Assembly: GCF_040807025.1 (NCBI RefSeq)
Contig: NC_090945.1
Coordinates: forward strand, 40,541,088-40,605,087
Origin: Struthio camelus
Taxonomy: Eukaryota; Chordata; Aves; Struthioniformes; Struthionidae
DNA: 64,000 nucleotides
Direction: 5' to 3'
The position numbers and the translations under genes were made by a program. Positions 11,206-23,797 of this stretch are shown piece after piece. Position 1 is the first letter of the stretch, and each line of letters opens with the position of its first letter. Below the pieces are notes generated by a model that saw nothing but the letters and a program-made list of their open reading frames with translations, was not told where the DNA came from and made no database searches.

Positions 11206-14200
11206 TCTTCATGTTTTCTAGTTTTCTGTTTCACTGAGATGAACATGCATTAAATCAATACATCACTTGAATGAAAAAACAAACATATATAACAGCTGTC
11301 AGAAACAGCAGGAGAGGATTCCGTTGGCTCACCGTGGCTGAAACTATTCCTGCTTTTTTTCTCTAGACTTAAAGCTCTTCCCTTCTTGGGGTCTTACAAG
11401 CCAGGAAAGCTTTGGAGGATGTACTGCTGCCTAAATCATTATGGCTGCCATACAGAAGTATGTACAAATTCTCGTTATCTACTTGCCCTATATGGTTGCA
11501 TTCAATACAAACGAAAACACGGCTACAAAGGAAATACAAAAAAATACAAGGGAAAATACAGCTAGATTGCCCAGACCTTGTGTCTTAGCAATAACATGTT
11601 TATCACACTTGACACTTCTTTGCAACACAGAGGCACTTTATTTAGAAAAATAACAACAATACCATAGTAATATTCCCAGACACTGCAGTTTCATGGGAGT
11701 ATTTTATACCACCACTGTAGAATACCAAATGCTATGAATTTCACCCTGGGATGTTTTAAACAGAAAATGCATATGCAAGTTGGCAGCGCTTTATTATCTC
11801 ATCTGTTACCCATAACCATGTTTATTACTTTACCGTGCGCTCCCATATTGTTCCCATTTCAAGAACAGCATTTTAAATTGGGAATTTTTCTAAGTATATG
11901 AGTTATTAAAGCATGTTATGATTTACCTTATTTTTTCCACAGGAATATCAGGAAGAGATGGTGTCTTTTACTTTACAGTGTTCTTGCAGCAAGTTTACTA
12001 GTCTTCATGAAGAAAGTCTTGATGAAATTAAATAGGTGGAAAAAATTTCACGGAGTGTGCGAATGAAACAGTCAGGAAGAAATCCATTTATACAAGGCTC
12101 ACACAAGGCTCACACTGAGAGTCTGATGAGCATTGACAATTGGAATAAATTATTTTGGCAGAAAGGAACTTCCATCCTTAAAACACGGGACAACATTGAA
12201 TCTTGTAATAGTTTTCATTTCTCAGCTGAAAAAAAAAATGCAGCTTTTTAGAAAAGAACAGGTAGTCTAGCCCATACTGGCCTCATGTCTTTGCCTTACT
12301 AGCACGATTTCCTGCAATATATTTTGTCCACCAGTTCATGCTGTAAGAATTCAATGGATGAAACAATTTCTTCTTCTCTGCTCAAGTATTGACATGATGG
12401 CTGTTAGCTGCCTGATGCATGGTGCGTGATTGAAGGCACAGGCTCCACACACAGCACAAATATCATAAGGAAGAAGTGAGGGTCAGTATCTGGTAATTAG
12501 ATACCCAGGCATCTCTTCCTCAGAGTTTTTGTGCAAGTTTGGCAAGGTATTTCCTGTATTTTCTTCTGCTCTTCTATGTCAGAGGAGGACGAGAACAATG
12601 CTGCATTCCTTTGAGCCGGGCCTCTTTTCTTTAGAATGGACCTGGCTGGGATGAATATAATTTGTTGCTGGGTATTGTACGCTGCCTTAAGGGACTATGT
12701 GCCTGTAAGGCACATAATCAGAATTATTTCACTCATTAGCAATAACAGCTTCAGGGATATACAGAAGTGATACCCATATTTGTCTTCCGCCAATCTTAAC
12801 ATTTCTAGAGGTAGTCTGGCTCTGATTTCAAATACTTGACATTCCCCCTCCTTTACACCGATTTTGTAGTACAGTTGTTTCTCATTCACTTTCAGAGGAC
12901 AATTGAACCAAATATGTTTATACCTTTTTTCCTTTGATAGTACTCCTTTGTGCTCTCTAAGTAGAATTTTTAAAATAACTAAGCAGTTCCTTCCTCTGAT
13001 CCAAGTTCTGCAAAAGAATCTGCAAAATAACTAAGGAAACTGTTGTATCTTTTACAATGATATATTTATTTATAATTTAATGTGCATAAGTATAAATATT
13101 CATGTTGAATAAAATGGCATGCTTAGGACTAAGTCTTCATGAAAACATAGGTTGTCAGAATTTACTAACTTACCAGTATTTTCACCTTTTTTCTTTCTTA
13201 TTATTTTGTTTGGCATATATTTTCAGCATACATGAATATCATGCAGTGCATGCATTTTTCCAGTTCCCTGTAATATAAATCTTACCCTGCCATGAAATGT
13301 AGAGTCTATGGCATAGAGTTAGTTCTGCATGCCATTGGATATTAAATCACGTGCTGGAGTAAATCCTTCAATTGCAAGTTCAAAACAGGTGTTGTCACAT
13401 AGAATGAAATCAATAAGCACTCATTTTTAAAGGAAAATAGTAATAGGTTGTTATCTAATATTTTTATAGAATGCTAATATTAGCAATGCTGTATCATAAT
13501 TAATCAGTATATTACTGAGTTCATTATTAGTAAATGAATTACTCTAATAAAAGTGATACTGAAAAAGTACAGATATGTTTCCTGAGGTATTTTAGCTAAA
13601 TCCTTGAGGTAGGAAGCTCGCATTAGGTGGTAGAATCTTATTTTTAGGACAATAATCCAATTCTGATGTAGATATAGTAATCTATTTTCCAAACAGCCTA
13701 TTGATAGTTTGGGGACTGGTTTCTATATAGGAAATTAAAAGTAAAAATTTCACACCTTTGTCCTAATCATAGAGAGCTTACTACCTTCTCCAGGATAAGC
13801 GAAAGTTGAGCACTGTTCTTGTCAGAATGCAGAATTTACTTTCATCATTGACATTCAAAGGCAAAAGATTCCAGGTGCCCATGAAGGGCGATATTTTCAA
13901 TCCACTTAACTTCACCGTTGTTCAAGGGGTATTACTGTAATTATTTTATCCATAGGTGTCAGACAACCGTTTCTCGATAACACCAAATCTTCTATCCTAA
14001 TGAGACACTGCATTGAGAAGAGTTGTAATTAATAAAACAATACATTAATCAGACAATGAATGGAACAAATTCCACTCCAAAGTTTAACATTTATACTACA
14101 GACAATGTTGAAGTTCAGTACTGAGATAGCTGTGAAGAAGTAATATTCCATTCTGCTATCTTGTTCTGCAGTAGGGGTCAGAGTGCTTGGGAGATTTGTG

Positions 14201-17200
14201 GTTTTCCTCAACTACCTCAAATAACTGAACTCTTTGCACTGTAGAGAAAGGTTAAACTACTACTGCTATTCTGGAAAGAAAGAGTCAGGACCAGATGAAT
14301 TTAAATACACGTTTGAGGCTAGAAGTTTCTTGTCTCTTTACATTTCCCTTGATTTTTCTAAAAGAGATCTTGTGTGTTTTGAGCAAACTCATTTCATTGC
14401 CTTTGACATTTATTCATTATGGCTGACCAACCTCTAAAATCAGGGTCCTCTTTTACTAGTACTACAAAACCACAAGTTGCTCAGCAGAATTCAGGCAATT
14501 GCGGTGAGAGTTCTGCTTCAGAAAATGTCTTTCAACAGTAATATTTTCTTCAGATACCATCAACCACTTTCTATAGTTTTAGTTACAGAAACGGAGACAA
14601 TTAGATCAGATTAGCAGACCTGACTGGTTTAACTGAAAGGCATAATGTATTACAGTGAAAGCAAGTGCAGAGTAGCTACAACTGGCACTGATAGGCAGGG
14701 GACGACTAGAGCTGGAAACAACTCACTGATCCCTATAGAAGTGAGTACTTGAAGCTGGTCTACGCACTCATAGTTGTGGCAGCATACGGTCCATGCTCAT
14801 AAATCCTTTTTCCTTCTGTAGGTGGTTTGTAGCTGGTTTAGACTTGTGACAGTGATCTTCCTAATTTCAAGGCTGGGTTTTGGTGGTACACTCTAAATAA
14901 AACTAGTGCCGAGAAAACAAGGACAGCAATGAGCACGTGTTGTTCAGGTAAGACTGCTATCCAGACGGTCTCAGTTGACTGTTTCTCTTCAATTGATGTT
15001 GTAGTGTGTTGCTCCAAGTCTTCATATTGTCAATAACTGCTGAAATGCTTCAGCTAATCTTTGTCACTTAATTTCATAATATTTTGGTTTTGAAATTAGT
15101 AACTGCTGTCTTTGAACTGCCCTTGAAACTTCTGCTAATTTATGTTCCAACAGCTTGTCTCTTAAATCCGTTCTTTCTAAGCCTTTAGTGCATCTGCCCT
15201 ATGTATATTGACTTCTAATGAAAGGAAACTGTAAATTTAAAATTGTTCAGAACCAACTATCTCTGCACATCATTTCTGTGCATACGTCTCATTAGGAAAA
15301 TGCAATTATCAAGTAATAATGTTAGTGTTAGGTTAAATGACAACTACACAGACACTAAAAATTGGCTAGCAGTTAGTTACTCATTTTCCTTTGTAACAAG
15401 AATGAAGTTTCAGTAAAGAAAAACAAAATCATTCATGTTGTCTTTAATGCCACAAATATGATAAGCAGAACATTCTGTACTGTATGCTCTGCTATTAAAT
15501 CCTATAGTTAAAGCAATTATGCAAGTAGAAGAATGCAATTTTCTGTGAATTTACTGTGATATAGATGTATCTCAAGTAGTAAGTATGTAATTCATAAGAA
15601 TTGTCTTTTTTATACATCTATTTTTTCCTCTCTTTATCTGTTTTGTGTCATTAACGCTACATTGCATCATAATTAATCTCTAGAAAGATATGTCTGTGCT
15701 GAGAGGAAAATAAAAATATCTCTTATCTATACTGGGAACTAGTTCTGGGACTGAATCACTGAAGTGTTTTTTCAGAACTAAAAATAAATTTCTATTGAGC
15801 ACAATTCTATGCATTTCAGTGATAACTCAAACGAGCTGCTTCTTGGCAAGATGTTTTCTCAGAATAAAAATCATTGGTACCAAACAAGTAAACAGTGAAC
15901 CTAAAAGATGTTTCTGTTGCTTCAAGATCATAATGATAAGAACAAGAGAGCTGATGTTTCAAATCAAAACAGTCCTTTTAATCTCATATCTTGTTTTTGA
16001 TGGTATTTTTCAAGAACAGTGTAAAATGCCAGTAGCAGGTAATTAACCAAAACCATCTTTCTATCTGTTGGCTATTTCATGAAGAAAAGAATTATTATCT
16101 TGTCTAATACAATTCTATCTATTCCTTTGGTTTAATTTGTTTTTAATATTGCTAAGTACTTGACCTCCATTGCATAATTTCTGCAACAGTACACTCTATC
16201 TTTTAGTTATATGCTTTATAAAATACATTATTTTAACATTTACTCAAACGTTTTTGGATGTTTGCTATCCATTTTCTATGATTTTTATGAAAAACAACAG
16301 GGCGTGTTTGTTTGAGCTGTGTTTAACCTCTTTGTTACTGTATCTTTAATTTCTCCTCATTTTCCACATGACATAGCCATGACAACACTTTCGAACTACA
16401 ATATAATGTCAATTAAACACACTGTAATAACACAACCGATGGTTGAGCTAAATCCATGCTATGAACATCACTGTTTTTGACAGCAGGGAGCTTTTTATTG
16501 GTTAAAATTCACAACAAAAAATACCCTGCTTTACAGAAATTGTTCCTAAATGAATCTATGACCTAACTCTCAGGTACCTAAGGACACATAAAACTGTATT
16601 ACATTGCCAGTTCAACATAAAGAGGATATGCCTGTGACTAGTGGTCTCAGAACAGTTAGAAACTGAAGCCTCTATGTCTTTTGATACTTCTGTAATATTC
16701 AAAAATGAAAGTCCCTTACAGAAGATGGAAAATGGAGGTTTCATTTACTCTGCTAGGGACCACACTGAATTTTTTTCTACTTGTACCGTGAAGGGAGCAG
16801 AAAAGCTCTCTGTTACCGTAATGCGTCAAGTTACACTGAGAGCGAGCGCTGGTGAGCGGCTGGGCATCCCGACCCGGCGCACTGGGGTGGCCAGTGTTGT
16901 CACTGCAGCCTTCCCTGTGATTCAGAAGAGCTCTTGGCCTTGAAATATTACTTCAAAGGATGTGAACAAGATTGCACACGTTACTTCAGACAAGAGGCAC
17001 AGGAGGAGATATCTACTGTGGAATATCATGAAAACAGCTATCTTACTTGGATTAAGGAATTTAACATAAGACTTAGGAATTCATTAGTCTTACTGTTGTT
17101 TAAAGCATCTTTGAAAAGCTTATTCGAATGCTATCTTGAATCTTTTGTGAGGTCATATAACAAATGACATCGTATTGACTAATAGTATAATACCACTGTT

Positions 17201-19173
17201 AGAGCTTTCATTTGTTGTAATGGTTCAGTATTCGTGAAGCAATTTTACCTTGTCCATATATAAAAAGAAGTCAGGCCACTGATATTCTTTGACCTTGTCA
17301 AGATATCAGGTTGCTAACAGGTTCAAATTCTGAAAAGATCAGCTGATTTTTTCATGTTTCTAAAGTAGGCAGAGTAGGCATATATTTTATGGATTGTTTT
17401 TATGATTGAAACATTAAACCAAGAACGTGCCTTTTCCATGTTAAAAATGATCATTACACGGTCCATTTCCCATGGACCAGTATTTGTCCAGCACCCTTGC
17501 TCAAAGTATTACCTCAGCACTCTCTCTCACTGTAGTGACACAAACAGCTTCCTACTATTCGTGCTGTTAAGTGCAGTTATAAAGGAGAGATGTTATTACC
17601 AATGGCATATATTAGCCTTGTTTCCTAATCTCCCTGTAATTTATGGGTCTGGATCTGCTCCTCGCTAGCATTGTTCAGGATTTTGAAGGGTCTGTGATCT
17701 ATGTGTGATACTGTGATTACTGGGGAAAAAGCATCTACTTTTTGGGAAATTACTTCTGGTATACAGCGAAAGGACCCAAGTGACAGGTGAGTGGAAATTG
17801 GAGAATGACTAATGACAAACACACACCCCAGATGTCAACAGAGTGGACTGTAACATTCTTGTCAGCGTGTCGTTCCTGGCAGCCTTTTAACCTTTTAACG
17901 TGCTGTTTGTAAATGAAGACAACTGAAACTGATAGAAGGTTATTTGACAATTACCGTATCTCGGTAGCATATATTCCACCAGTATATGAAATCCGATGTC
18001 TTCATCAATTCCAAAGGGCTTTTCTTTACAAATAACAAGTAATACATTTCTCACAGGTGACAGAATAGATGCAAAGCTTAAAGTAGAATTTCAGTGATTA
18101 AGAACTGACCTGAAGAAAGCGTATAGGGTTCGTGTTTCAAACAGAGATGCCAGCACAGAAAAAGGCATAAGAACACGAAGAGAGTAAAAAACATCACTAG
18201 AGTCAAGGCTGGCATTGCTAGCGGAACAGATGGGAAAGGTGGCAGATTAGAAGAGAGAGGATAAAGGCTGAGCGTTACAGTCTAAAGCAAAAAAACAGCA
18301 CATTTGAATTAGCTGTGCTCCACAGGGGGAACATGGATGGTGAAACCAAAATAAGAGCAGAGAAAAAGATGTTTTGATGGCCATGCTTTGAAAAAAACAG
18401 ATTGGTAAAGCAGGTGAGGAAGAAGGGAGGAAGGAAGAAGGGAGGTACCAGGTAGGAAGGGAATAATTAGGATTGGACAAAGCAATCCTATTAGAAAAAA
18501 TGGGAAGATCGTGACCCTTCTAAAGGAAAGATCTTGCCAGACAAGAATTATGGATTTAGGATGCATAATCCAAACCGAAAGAGTGCCTATTATCTTTTTC
18601 CAGAGCCTTAATTATACAATTTGCTATAACCTCATTAAAAAAGTTTGAAGTAATCCGTGGCAAACTTGGTTTTCCACACACACACATATAGCTCAGCAAA
18701 TACCTGACTGATTTTATCTGCAAAATAAATATAACATTTCTTGCAAATAACAGGAATGCAAGTAGCTCGGATAAATGTATTAAATTCCACTTCACTATAA
18801 ATTGCTCACAGTCATTTACCTAAATTAGTAACAAACTATACTGTCACAGCCATACAGCAAAAGAAGCTTAAAATAGTGTGATTGCCACATTACTTTTTTA
18901 CCTTATTTATAACAGTAGGTAATGGTGTAGCTTTTTTCACAGTCAGTATCATATACAAAAGTTAGCATAAGCTATTTCCTATCATGTATCATCTCTGGGT
19001 ATATGTACTATTTATGGGGACTGTACATGTTTGTTAATCAGAAGAGGAAGCAGAATGTGCATGGGAGATCAGGATGTACTTTTCATTTTTAAAAGACTCA
19101 AGATCCAGAATGCACATATGGGACTAAACAATTTAAGAAAGATTTGGAACTCGAAACTTTAATTTGTACTTCC

Positions 19174-19207
19174 TCTTTATTTACATTTACTCTTTATTTA
19201 CATTTAC
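19174..19207. repeat. Perfect 17-bp tandem duplication
   Basis: Two identical copies of TCTTTATTTACATTTAC sit head to tail (19174-19190 and 19191-19207). The copies have not diverged, which suggests a fairly recent slippage duplication. Confidence 0.9.
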
Positions 19208-19419
19208 TGATATTTGCAAAGCTTCTTCAGATTTCAGAAGTCCAAAGACAACAAATTCTTTTGTAAAGGGAAGAGTTTCTTGACCAGCCATAAAATTAAA
19301 GGATTCATATATTGGATGCAGCATTTTTTGCATCTTACAAAAATGGCATACTTTAAGATTTCTTCTAATAAATATTTTTCATATGAAAATAATTTGGTTT
19401 ATAAATAACAAATATTGGT

Positions 19420-19720
19420 AGTATATAGAGCCAGAAGGGACCACTATAACCACTTTGTCTGAGCTCTCGCTAGGGTTCTCAGAATTTAACTTTTTCAACA
19501 GGGATTTTTAGAAAAGAATCTAGTCTTCATCGAACGTTTTCCAGCATTACAACCCTCAGCATGTGATTGCAATGGTTAATCCCAGTCACAGCTAAAACAG
19601 CATATACAATTACAAACTGTATTTCTAATCTGAATATGATTAATATCACCACTCAATAACTGGATTTTTTACAACATTTACCTCCTTAGTTGAAATTCTT
19701 TATGTTATCCAAGTGATTTT
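19420..19720 (-). repeat. Ancient CR1-like LINE fragment, minus orientation
   Basis: The left part (AGAGCCAGAAGGGACCACTA, then TTGTCTGAGCTC) resembles the GGCCAGAAGGGACCATTATG...AGTCTGACCTC signature of old reptile/bird CR1 copies. About 140 bases further on, ATTGCAATGGTTAATC, then CAGTCACAGCTAAAA and TTTCTAATCTGAAT, follow the order of the family's TTCCAATGGTTAATTACCCT...TTTCCAGTCTGAAT blocks. Finding both blocks in the right order and spacing makes homology likely. The consensus is recalled rather than aligned. Confidence 0.55.
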
Positions 19721-20830
19721 CCTGAAGTGTGTACTCCAAGTCATCAAGTCATTCCTGAACCATCTTTTTCAAAAGTACATGGCGTGACCTCTAAATGTTT
19801 CCAGCTGCACAGCAAAAATTCCTATTCTTTAGTCATTTCTATGTCTTTCCATGTCTCCTCTGCACCCACTGAATATATCCATGTTCAGCTGAATTGCAGG
19901 CACTCTCTCAGCCAGGTTGTGCCAGGATGAAACAGGGAGGAAACGTGTTTCCTGATAAACTCTTATTTATGTCTGAATAATACATACATTAGCTCTTTTG
20001 GCTTCCTCACGAACTACTACCTCATATTCAGGATACCATCTGTTATGATCTATTAAATCAAATACGTCCATGGTTGAATCTTGCATTTTTTGCAATAAGT
20101 AGCAACTCTGTCCTGGACTTTTATGGAATCAGGATTAGGCATTCAGGCTTTTTAAGGGTTTGACATCTTATTATTTCATATCTGACCCTCTGTCATCTGT
20201 CTTTGTTTTCATTATTATTGCATTGCTATATTCCTTTCAACAAGTGATTGATGCTTATTATTAGCAGTCCCCCCACTGCTGCTTTATTCAGATTCTGAAT
20301 TAATGCATTCTTATATGAGCTTCTATAGTGGATTTAAAAGAATGCACATGAGAATATAATTTTCTGGTTAGGATTACAATCCTTCCTTACTTACCTCTTT
20401 CTAGAGCCTTTCCCTTTCTTGTGCAAAAAGTATTGAATGTGATTCCCAGTAATTTGATTTTTTTATATACAGTGTTAATGAATATGTCTATTCTTAGTAT
20501 GTGGTCATAAATTACTAATACCTATAAATTTCTTTTTTCTCCTTTGCCTCCTTGCATCTTTTCGATTAATATAGGACTGTTATAAAAAATGGAGAGTTAA
20601 AGAAGGCTTTATGTTATTATCAGTATTTTTTCCTGTTATTAAATTCTGATTAAACTGTTTTCATTCTCATTCCCTAGCCCGTGCTGTCCTTCTGTACTTA
20701 TTCATCCCCGTTGAAATCTCCATTTTTCTCTGGCACACCAGCAGCAGAATATGGGCATGTCACTTCTAATTTTACATATTTTTCTGTATATTCTGACATA
20801 ATGATACAAGTTAGAAACATTACATGCATA

Positions 20831-20848
20831 CACACACACACACACACA
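20831..20848. repeat. (CA)9 microsatellite
   Basis: Nine uninterrupted CA dinucleotides are read directly from the sequence in the intergenic region about 2.5 kb upstream of the GRIA2 promoter. Confidence 0.95.
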
Positions 20849-21526
20849 TATGATCTATGCATAAATGTATACACAATTCTTTTGTGGAAACATAGGCATT
20901 AGAAAATCAACAACTGGGGTGGTATCAGTTTTGATTGCTAGGACAGTTGCTATTAACTTACCACAAAACTTAGAAATTGTGCACAAAGATAGTCTATGCT
21001 AAAAACCCAATTGTGGAAGGTAATTAATTTTTTACTCCGGTCACTCTTTTATTTTACTTATCTGCTATGCTATATCTTGTAGGTCCTTAACTTGGAAGGT
21101 ATAACAAGAACACTGTCACAACAGAAAGTGAGTTCAAGACCTTCATCTGTAAACTGTTTGATTCAGGTGAGGTTGCTTGGTGCATAGTGCCTACTACAGC
21201 GGGAGCTGAGCTTAGTTTAGCATTTATACATGACAGCAGCATAAATAATAAAATAACATTTTACTCTCTGAGCAGATGAAGCATGCGTCACCATCAATTA
21301 TTATGTTCTAGTAAAGGTCTTGATGTGCACATGGAGCAGTAATGTTCTCTAAGAGAAAAAAACAGCTGAGAGATGTGAATCCTTTCCAAAATTGTAAAGA
21401 CAATTGGTTTGATGAATGGGATTCTTCTAGATTTCGTCTTCATACTGGCATACTTTTTAAGTATATATTTTACTTTATTGTGCAGCTGTAATGTATATTG
21501 GCAAACAGGATTTTTGTTTTCTTTTA

Positions 21527-21589
21527 AAGTATTAAAATCCTCTAAAAAGTATTATAATTAATCCTCTAATGAAAGTATTAATCCTCTAC
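21527..21589. repeat. Degenerate short tandem repeat, AAGTATTA...ATCCTCTA unit, about 3 copies
   Basis: The core AAGTATTA followed by a variable A/T spacer and ATCCTCTA occurs three times in about 63 bases. The units differ in length (about 18-26 bases), so this is an imperfect minisatellite-like array rather than a microsatellite. Confidence 0.75.
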
Positions 21590-22011
21590 CTGAGATCTTT
21601 TTGCTGCATTTTAACCTCATTCAACATGCATAAGGAACTTACTTGTTCAGACTTGGGTGAAAAAAGGTGCCTAGGACAGATTTATCTACGCAAAGGTTAA
21701 AGGGAGATTGGCAATATTGCGCTAAAGTAGTTATTTGAAGTAAATGCCTGTACATCTCATTGTCCAATGCACACGGAGGATTGCCTAAATGCAAGCTTTC
21801 CTCAGATATCTTAATCCATCCGTCATTACAGTGATGCTGTTTGCTCCTTTTGCAGAATTCAGTGGTCAGTGTTGTCATGAAGCACAAAATTAAGACTACT
21901 AGGAGGGACCAGGACACATAAAGAAAGGGGAGAGAGCAGGGTAGGACTGTAGCGACTCTGCCATTCCATCCAAATAAGGCAATGGGGTCTATAAATTCAT
22001 GATGTTAAAGT

Positions 22012-22030
22012 GCTCGCTCGCTCGCTCGCT
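22012..22030. repeat. (GCTC)n microsatellite followed by pyrimidine run
   Basis: Four and three-quarter GCTC units are followed at once by a CT-rich stretch, a C run and a T run up to about 22058. The whole 47-base segment is strongly strand-biased and lies about 1.3 kb upstream of the GRIA2 RE1 element. It may form non-B DNA, but no function is shown. Confidence 0.9.
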
Positions 22031-23308
22031 CTCCCTCTCCCCCCCCCCTTTTTTTTTAGGCTCATCTCATTCTCTGGTTTTCAGCAATGACACAAACACA
22101 GGCAGAAACTAGTGCAGAATTTTCTGGTGGAATGACTCCAGTGAAACTGTACTTGTCATGAAATAGTGATGGGTAAATGGCCTTAAACTGTCTACTTTCT
22201 ATGTGTTCAGGATACGTACTTATATTGACATCTGAATAGCTGAAGCTTTGAGACCTTTCTTTGTCTCAAAGGAGAGAGGAGAATCATGTAATTTAATAAT
22301 GAAAAGGGGAATGCAATGTGAGATCAGTATTCTTGCCAATATGGATATTCCTCCTCTTTATTGCCAGAGATAAAGAAATCTTTTGAAAAATATAACAACA
22401 AATAATCATTTATAATAGCAAATTTACTGTCACAGTCTGGGTTACAATGTTTGTTCTTCTACAAGACATTTGTGTGCATGTGGGGTGGGCTAGCAACAGA
22501 TTTTACGGCAAACTGGAAAATGTTAAATTTAACTTGCAATATCTAAGAGGTCTAGCTAATATGGCTGCAATCCATTTTGAAAAATAAATCCCCACTAGAC
22601 GTGAGAATGATATATCTGGATAGGATTAAACCTTCCTGCCTATTAACCTCTCTATTTTGGGCAAAGCAGTTTAAAATATGCTTTCAGATATATCTGGAAG
22701 GTGGATACATCCAAAATTCGTTCAGGTAAAGCCCGGATTAAGGAAAAAATAGTGAAATCGAGAAGAAAAGAGACTCTTAAAAAACAGAGCTCTTTTTTCT
22801 TTTTTTGCATTTCTGCTGCCCAGCTAAGGCAATGCCTCCCGTTGTCACCGAGAGAAATCGGCGTGTGACGGATTCGTGTCACTGGTTTTTGTTCCCTTGA
22901 GTAGTCCAAGTGCGGTGGGCTCCTACGTGCTGAGAGAGGGGTTTGAAAACACACCTGCGGGCAGGCGTTTGGGCTCACGTACCCAACTCGAGCTTCCTCC
23001 GGGGGAAAAATAATAATAATAATAACGCCCTGCCTCCCTCCCCCCCGCCCCGGGGCGCGAGAGCCGCGGCCGCGCAGCACGACGCGGCCCCGCGCCGCCG
23101 TTGGCCGGCCTCCCCCCGCGGCCGCCGCGGCCCCGGGTGCTGCCCCGCAGGCCCCCCCCTTCCCTCCTCCCTCCCCCTCCACGGGCGATTTTGTTTCTCC
23201 TCGCCGCCGCGGCCCGAGGGCGGGGGGGAGGCTCGGCCCGACCGGAGCGGGCCCGGGGCGCCGCCGGGCACCGCCCGGAGCCGGCTGGGTCCCGCGGCCG
23301 CCGCGCCC

Positions 23309-23329
23309 GCCTCTGTCCGCGGTGCTGAA
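23309..23329 (-). promoter_or_regulatory. GRIA2: RE1/NRSE (REST binding element) of GRIA2
   Basis: Read on the minus strand the site begins TTCAGCACC, then G, then CGGACAG, then AGGC. It agrees with the 21-base RE1 consensus at 18 of 21 positions, with both half-sites intact and correctly spaced. REST binding to an RE1-like element in the rodent GluR2 promoter is an established silencing mechanism in non-neuronal and stressed neuronal cells. Here the element lies 469 bases upstream of the start codon and before the GC boxes, which fits the rodent order. Binding itself is inferred. Confidence 0.9.
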
Positions 23330-23389
23330 GGCGGCGGCGGCGGCGGCCCGCGCAACGGCCGCGCGCGGAGGGGAGGGGAGGGGCGTTGC

Positions 23390-23404
23390 GGGGCGGGGCG
23401 GGGC
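23390..23404 (+). promoter_or_regulatory. GRIA2: Overlapping Sp1 GC boxes
   Basis: GGGGCGGGGC occurs at 23390-23399 and again, overlapping, at 23395-23404. These are canonical Sp1/KLF sites between the RE1 element and the NRF-1-like element. Sp1 activation of the rodent GluR2 promoter is established; the role here is inferred from motif and position. Confidence 0.8.
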
Positions 23405-23425
23405 GCAGCGCGCGGTCCCGCGGGC

Positions 23426-23437
23426 CGCGCAGGCGCG
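23426..23437 (+). promoter_or_regulatory. GRIA2: NRF-1-like element
   Basis: CGCGCAGGCGCG matches the palindromic NRF-1 consensus YGCGCAYGCGCR at 11 of 12 positions; only the central pyrimidine differs. An NRF-1 site close to the Sp1 sites is part of the described rodent GluR2 proximal promoter, and this one holds the corresponding place just upstream of the presumed start region. Confidence 0.7.
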
Positions 23438-23439
23438 GC

Positions 23440-23797
23440 GCCCGCCCGTGTGAGTGCGAGCGGGCGGGCGGCCGCGTGTGAGGGCAGGGCCGGCGGCGGG
23501 AGCGCAGCGGCGGCGCCGCCAGCGGCACGCGGCCATCCCCGTTATTTCCGGAGCCGGGACGAGGGCGAGAGCGGCGGCAGCTCGCCGCGGCAGCGTGGGC
23601 AAAGGCTTCTCCGGCTCCTGCCGCTCGCCGAGGGTTATTTTCGTTCCTTTCCTCCCGTGGTTGGCTCCCTCCCTCCGGCTGCTCGCCCGACGCGCAGAGG
23701 ATCTAATTCGCAGACGAGCGCGCTCCGCGGGGAAGGGGGCAGAGAAGGAAGAGAGGGATATTTCCGTGGCTTTGTGGATGCTCTACTTTTCCTGGAA
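23440..23797 (+). other. GRIA2: GRIA2 5' UTR (start approximate)
   Basis: The leader is inferred to begin just after the NRF-1-like site, because no TATA box is visible and the rodent gene starts at several sites in the corresponding area. It is GC-rich, with one upstream AUG at 23778. The GU-rich tract reported in the rodent GluR2 leader as a translational silencer has no clear counterpart here; only short GTGTG runs at about 23448 and 23474 are seen. The GRIA2 reading frame stays open through the leader but has no in-frame AUG. Confidence 0.6.

Larger units (their letters stand above)
4376..22900. other. Intergenic region between GLRB and GRIA2
   Basis: About 18.5 kb of AT-rich DNA lies between the GLRB 3' end and the GRIA2 CpG island. 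Open frames are short (about 100 codons or fewer), lack recognisable domains, lie on both strands and are not flanked by convincing splice signals, so I annotate no gene here. The stretch holds a palindromic MITE-like element near 8742-8980, an AT-rich low-complexity block at 11083-11205, an ancient CR1-like copy near 19420-19720, a CA repeat at 20831-20848, a degenerate tandem repeat at 21527-21589 and a GCTC repeat at 22012-22030. I saw no tRNA- or rRNA-like sequence. Confidence 0.75.

Noticed and set aside
12092..12113. 11-bp tandem duplication ACAAGGCTCAC
   Set aside because: It is real but trivial: two copies of a short unit with no link to any feature.
16641..16943. 100-codon plus-strand frame in the intergenic region
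   Set aside because: It has no recognisable domain or splice context and is only slightly longer than chance frames in the window. A local CpG-rich patch around 16840-16900 is too small to call a promoter.
22652..23602. 316-codon minus-strand open frame over the promoter CpG island
   Set aside because: It is dominated by P, R, A and G, as expected where GC-rich DNA lacks stops, and several other frames on both strands are equally open here. It has no domain, and the region is explained by the GRIA2 promoter.
22943..23797. In-frame extension of the GRIA2 reading frame far upstream of the AUG
   Set aside because: The frame is open to an AUG at 22943, but that lies upstream of the RE1, Sp1 and NRF-1 elements and so outside the expected transcript. 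There is no in-frame AUG in the leader, and the signal peptide at 23798 fits the known GluA2 start.
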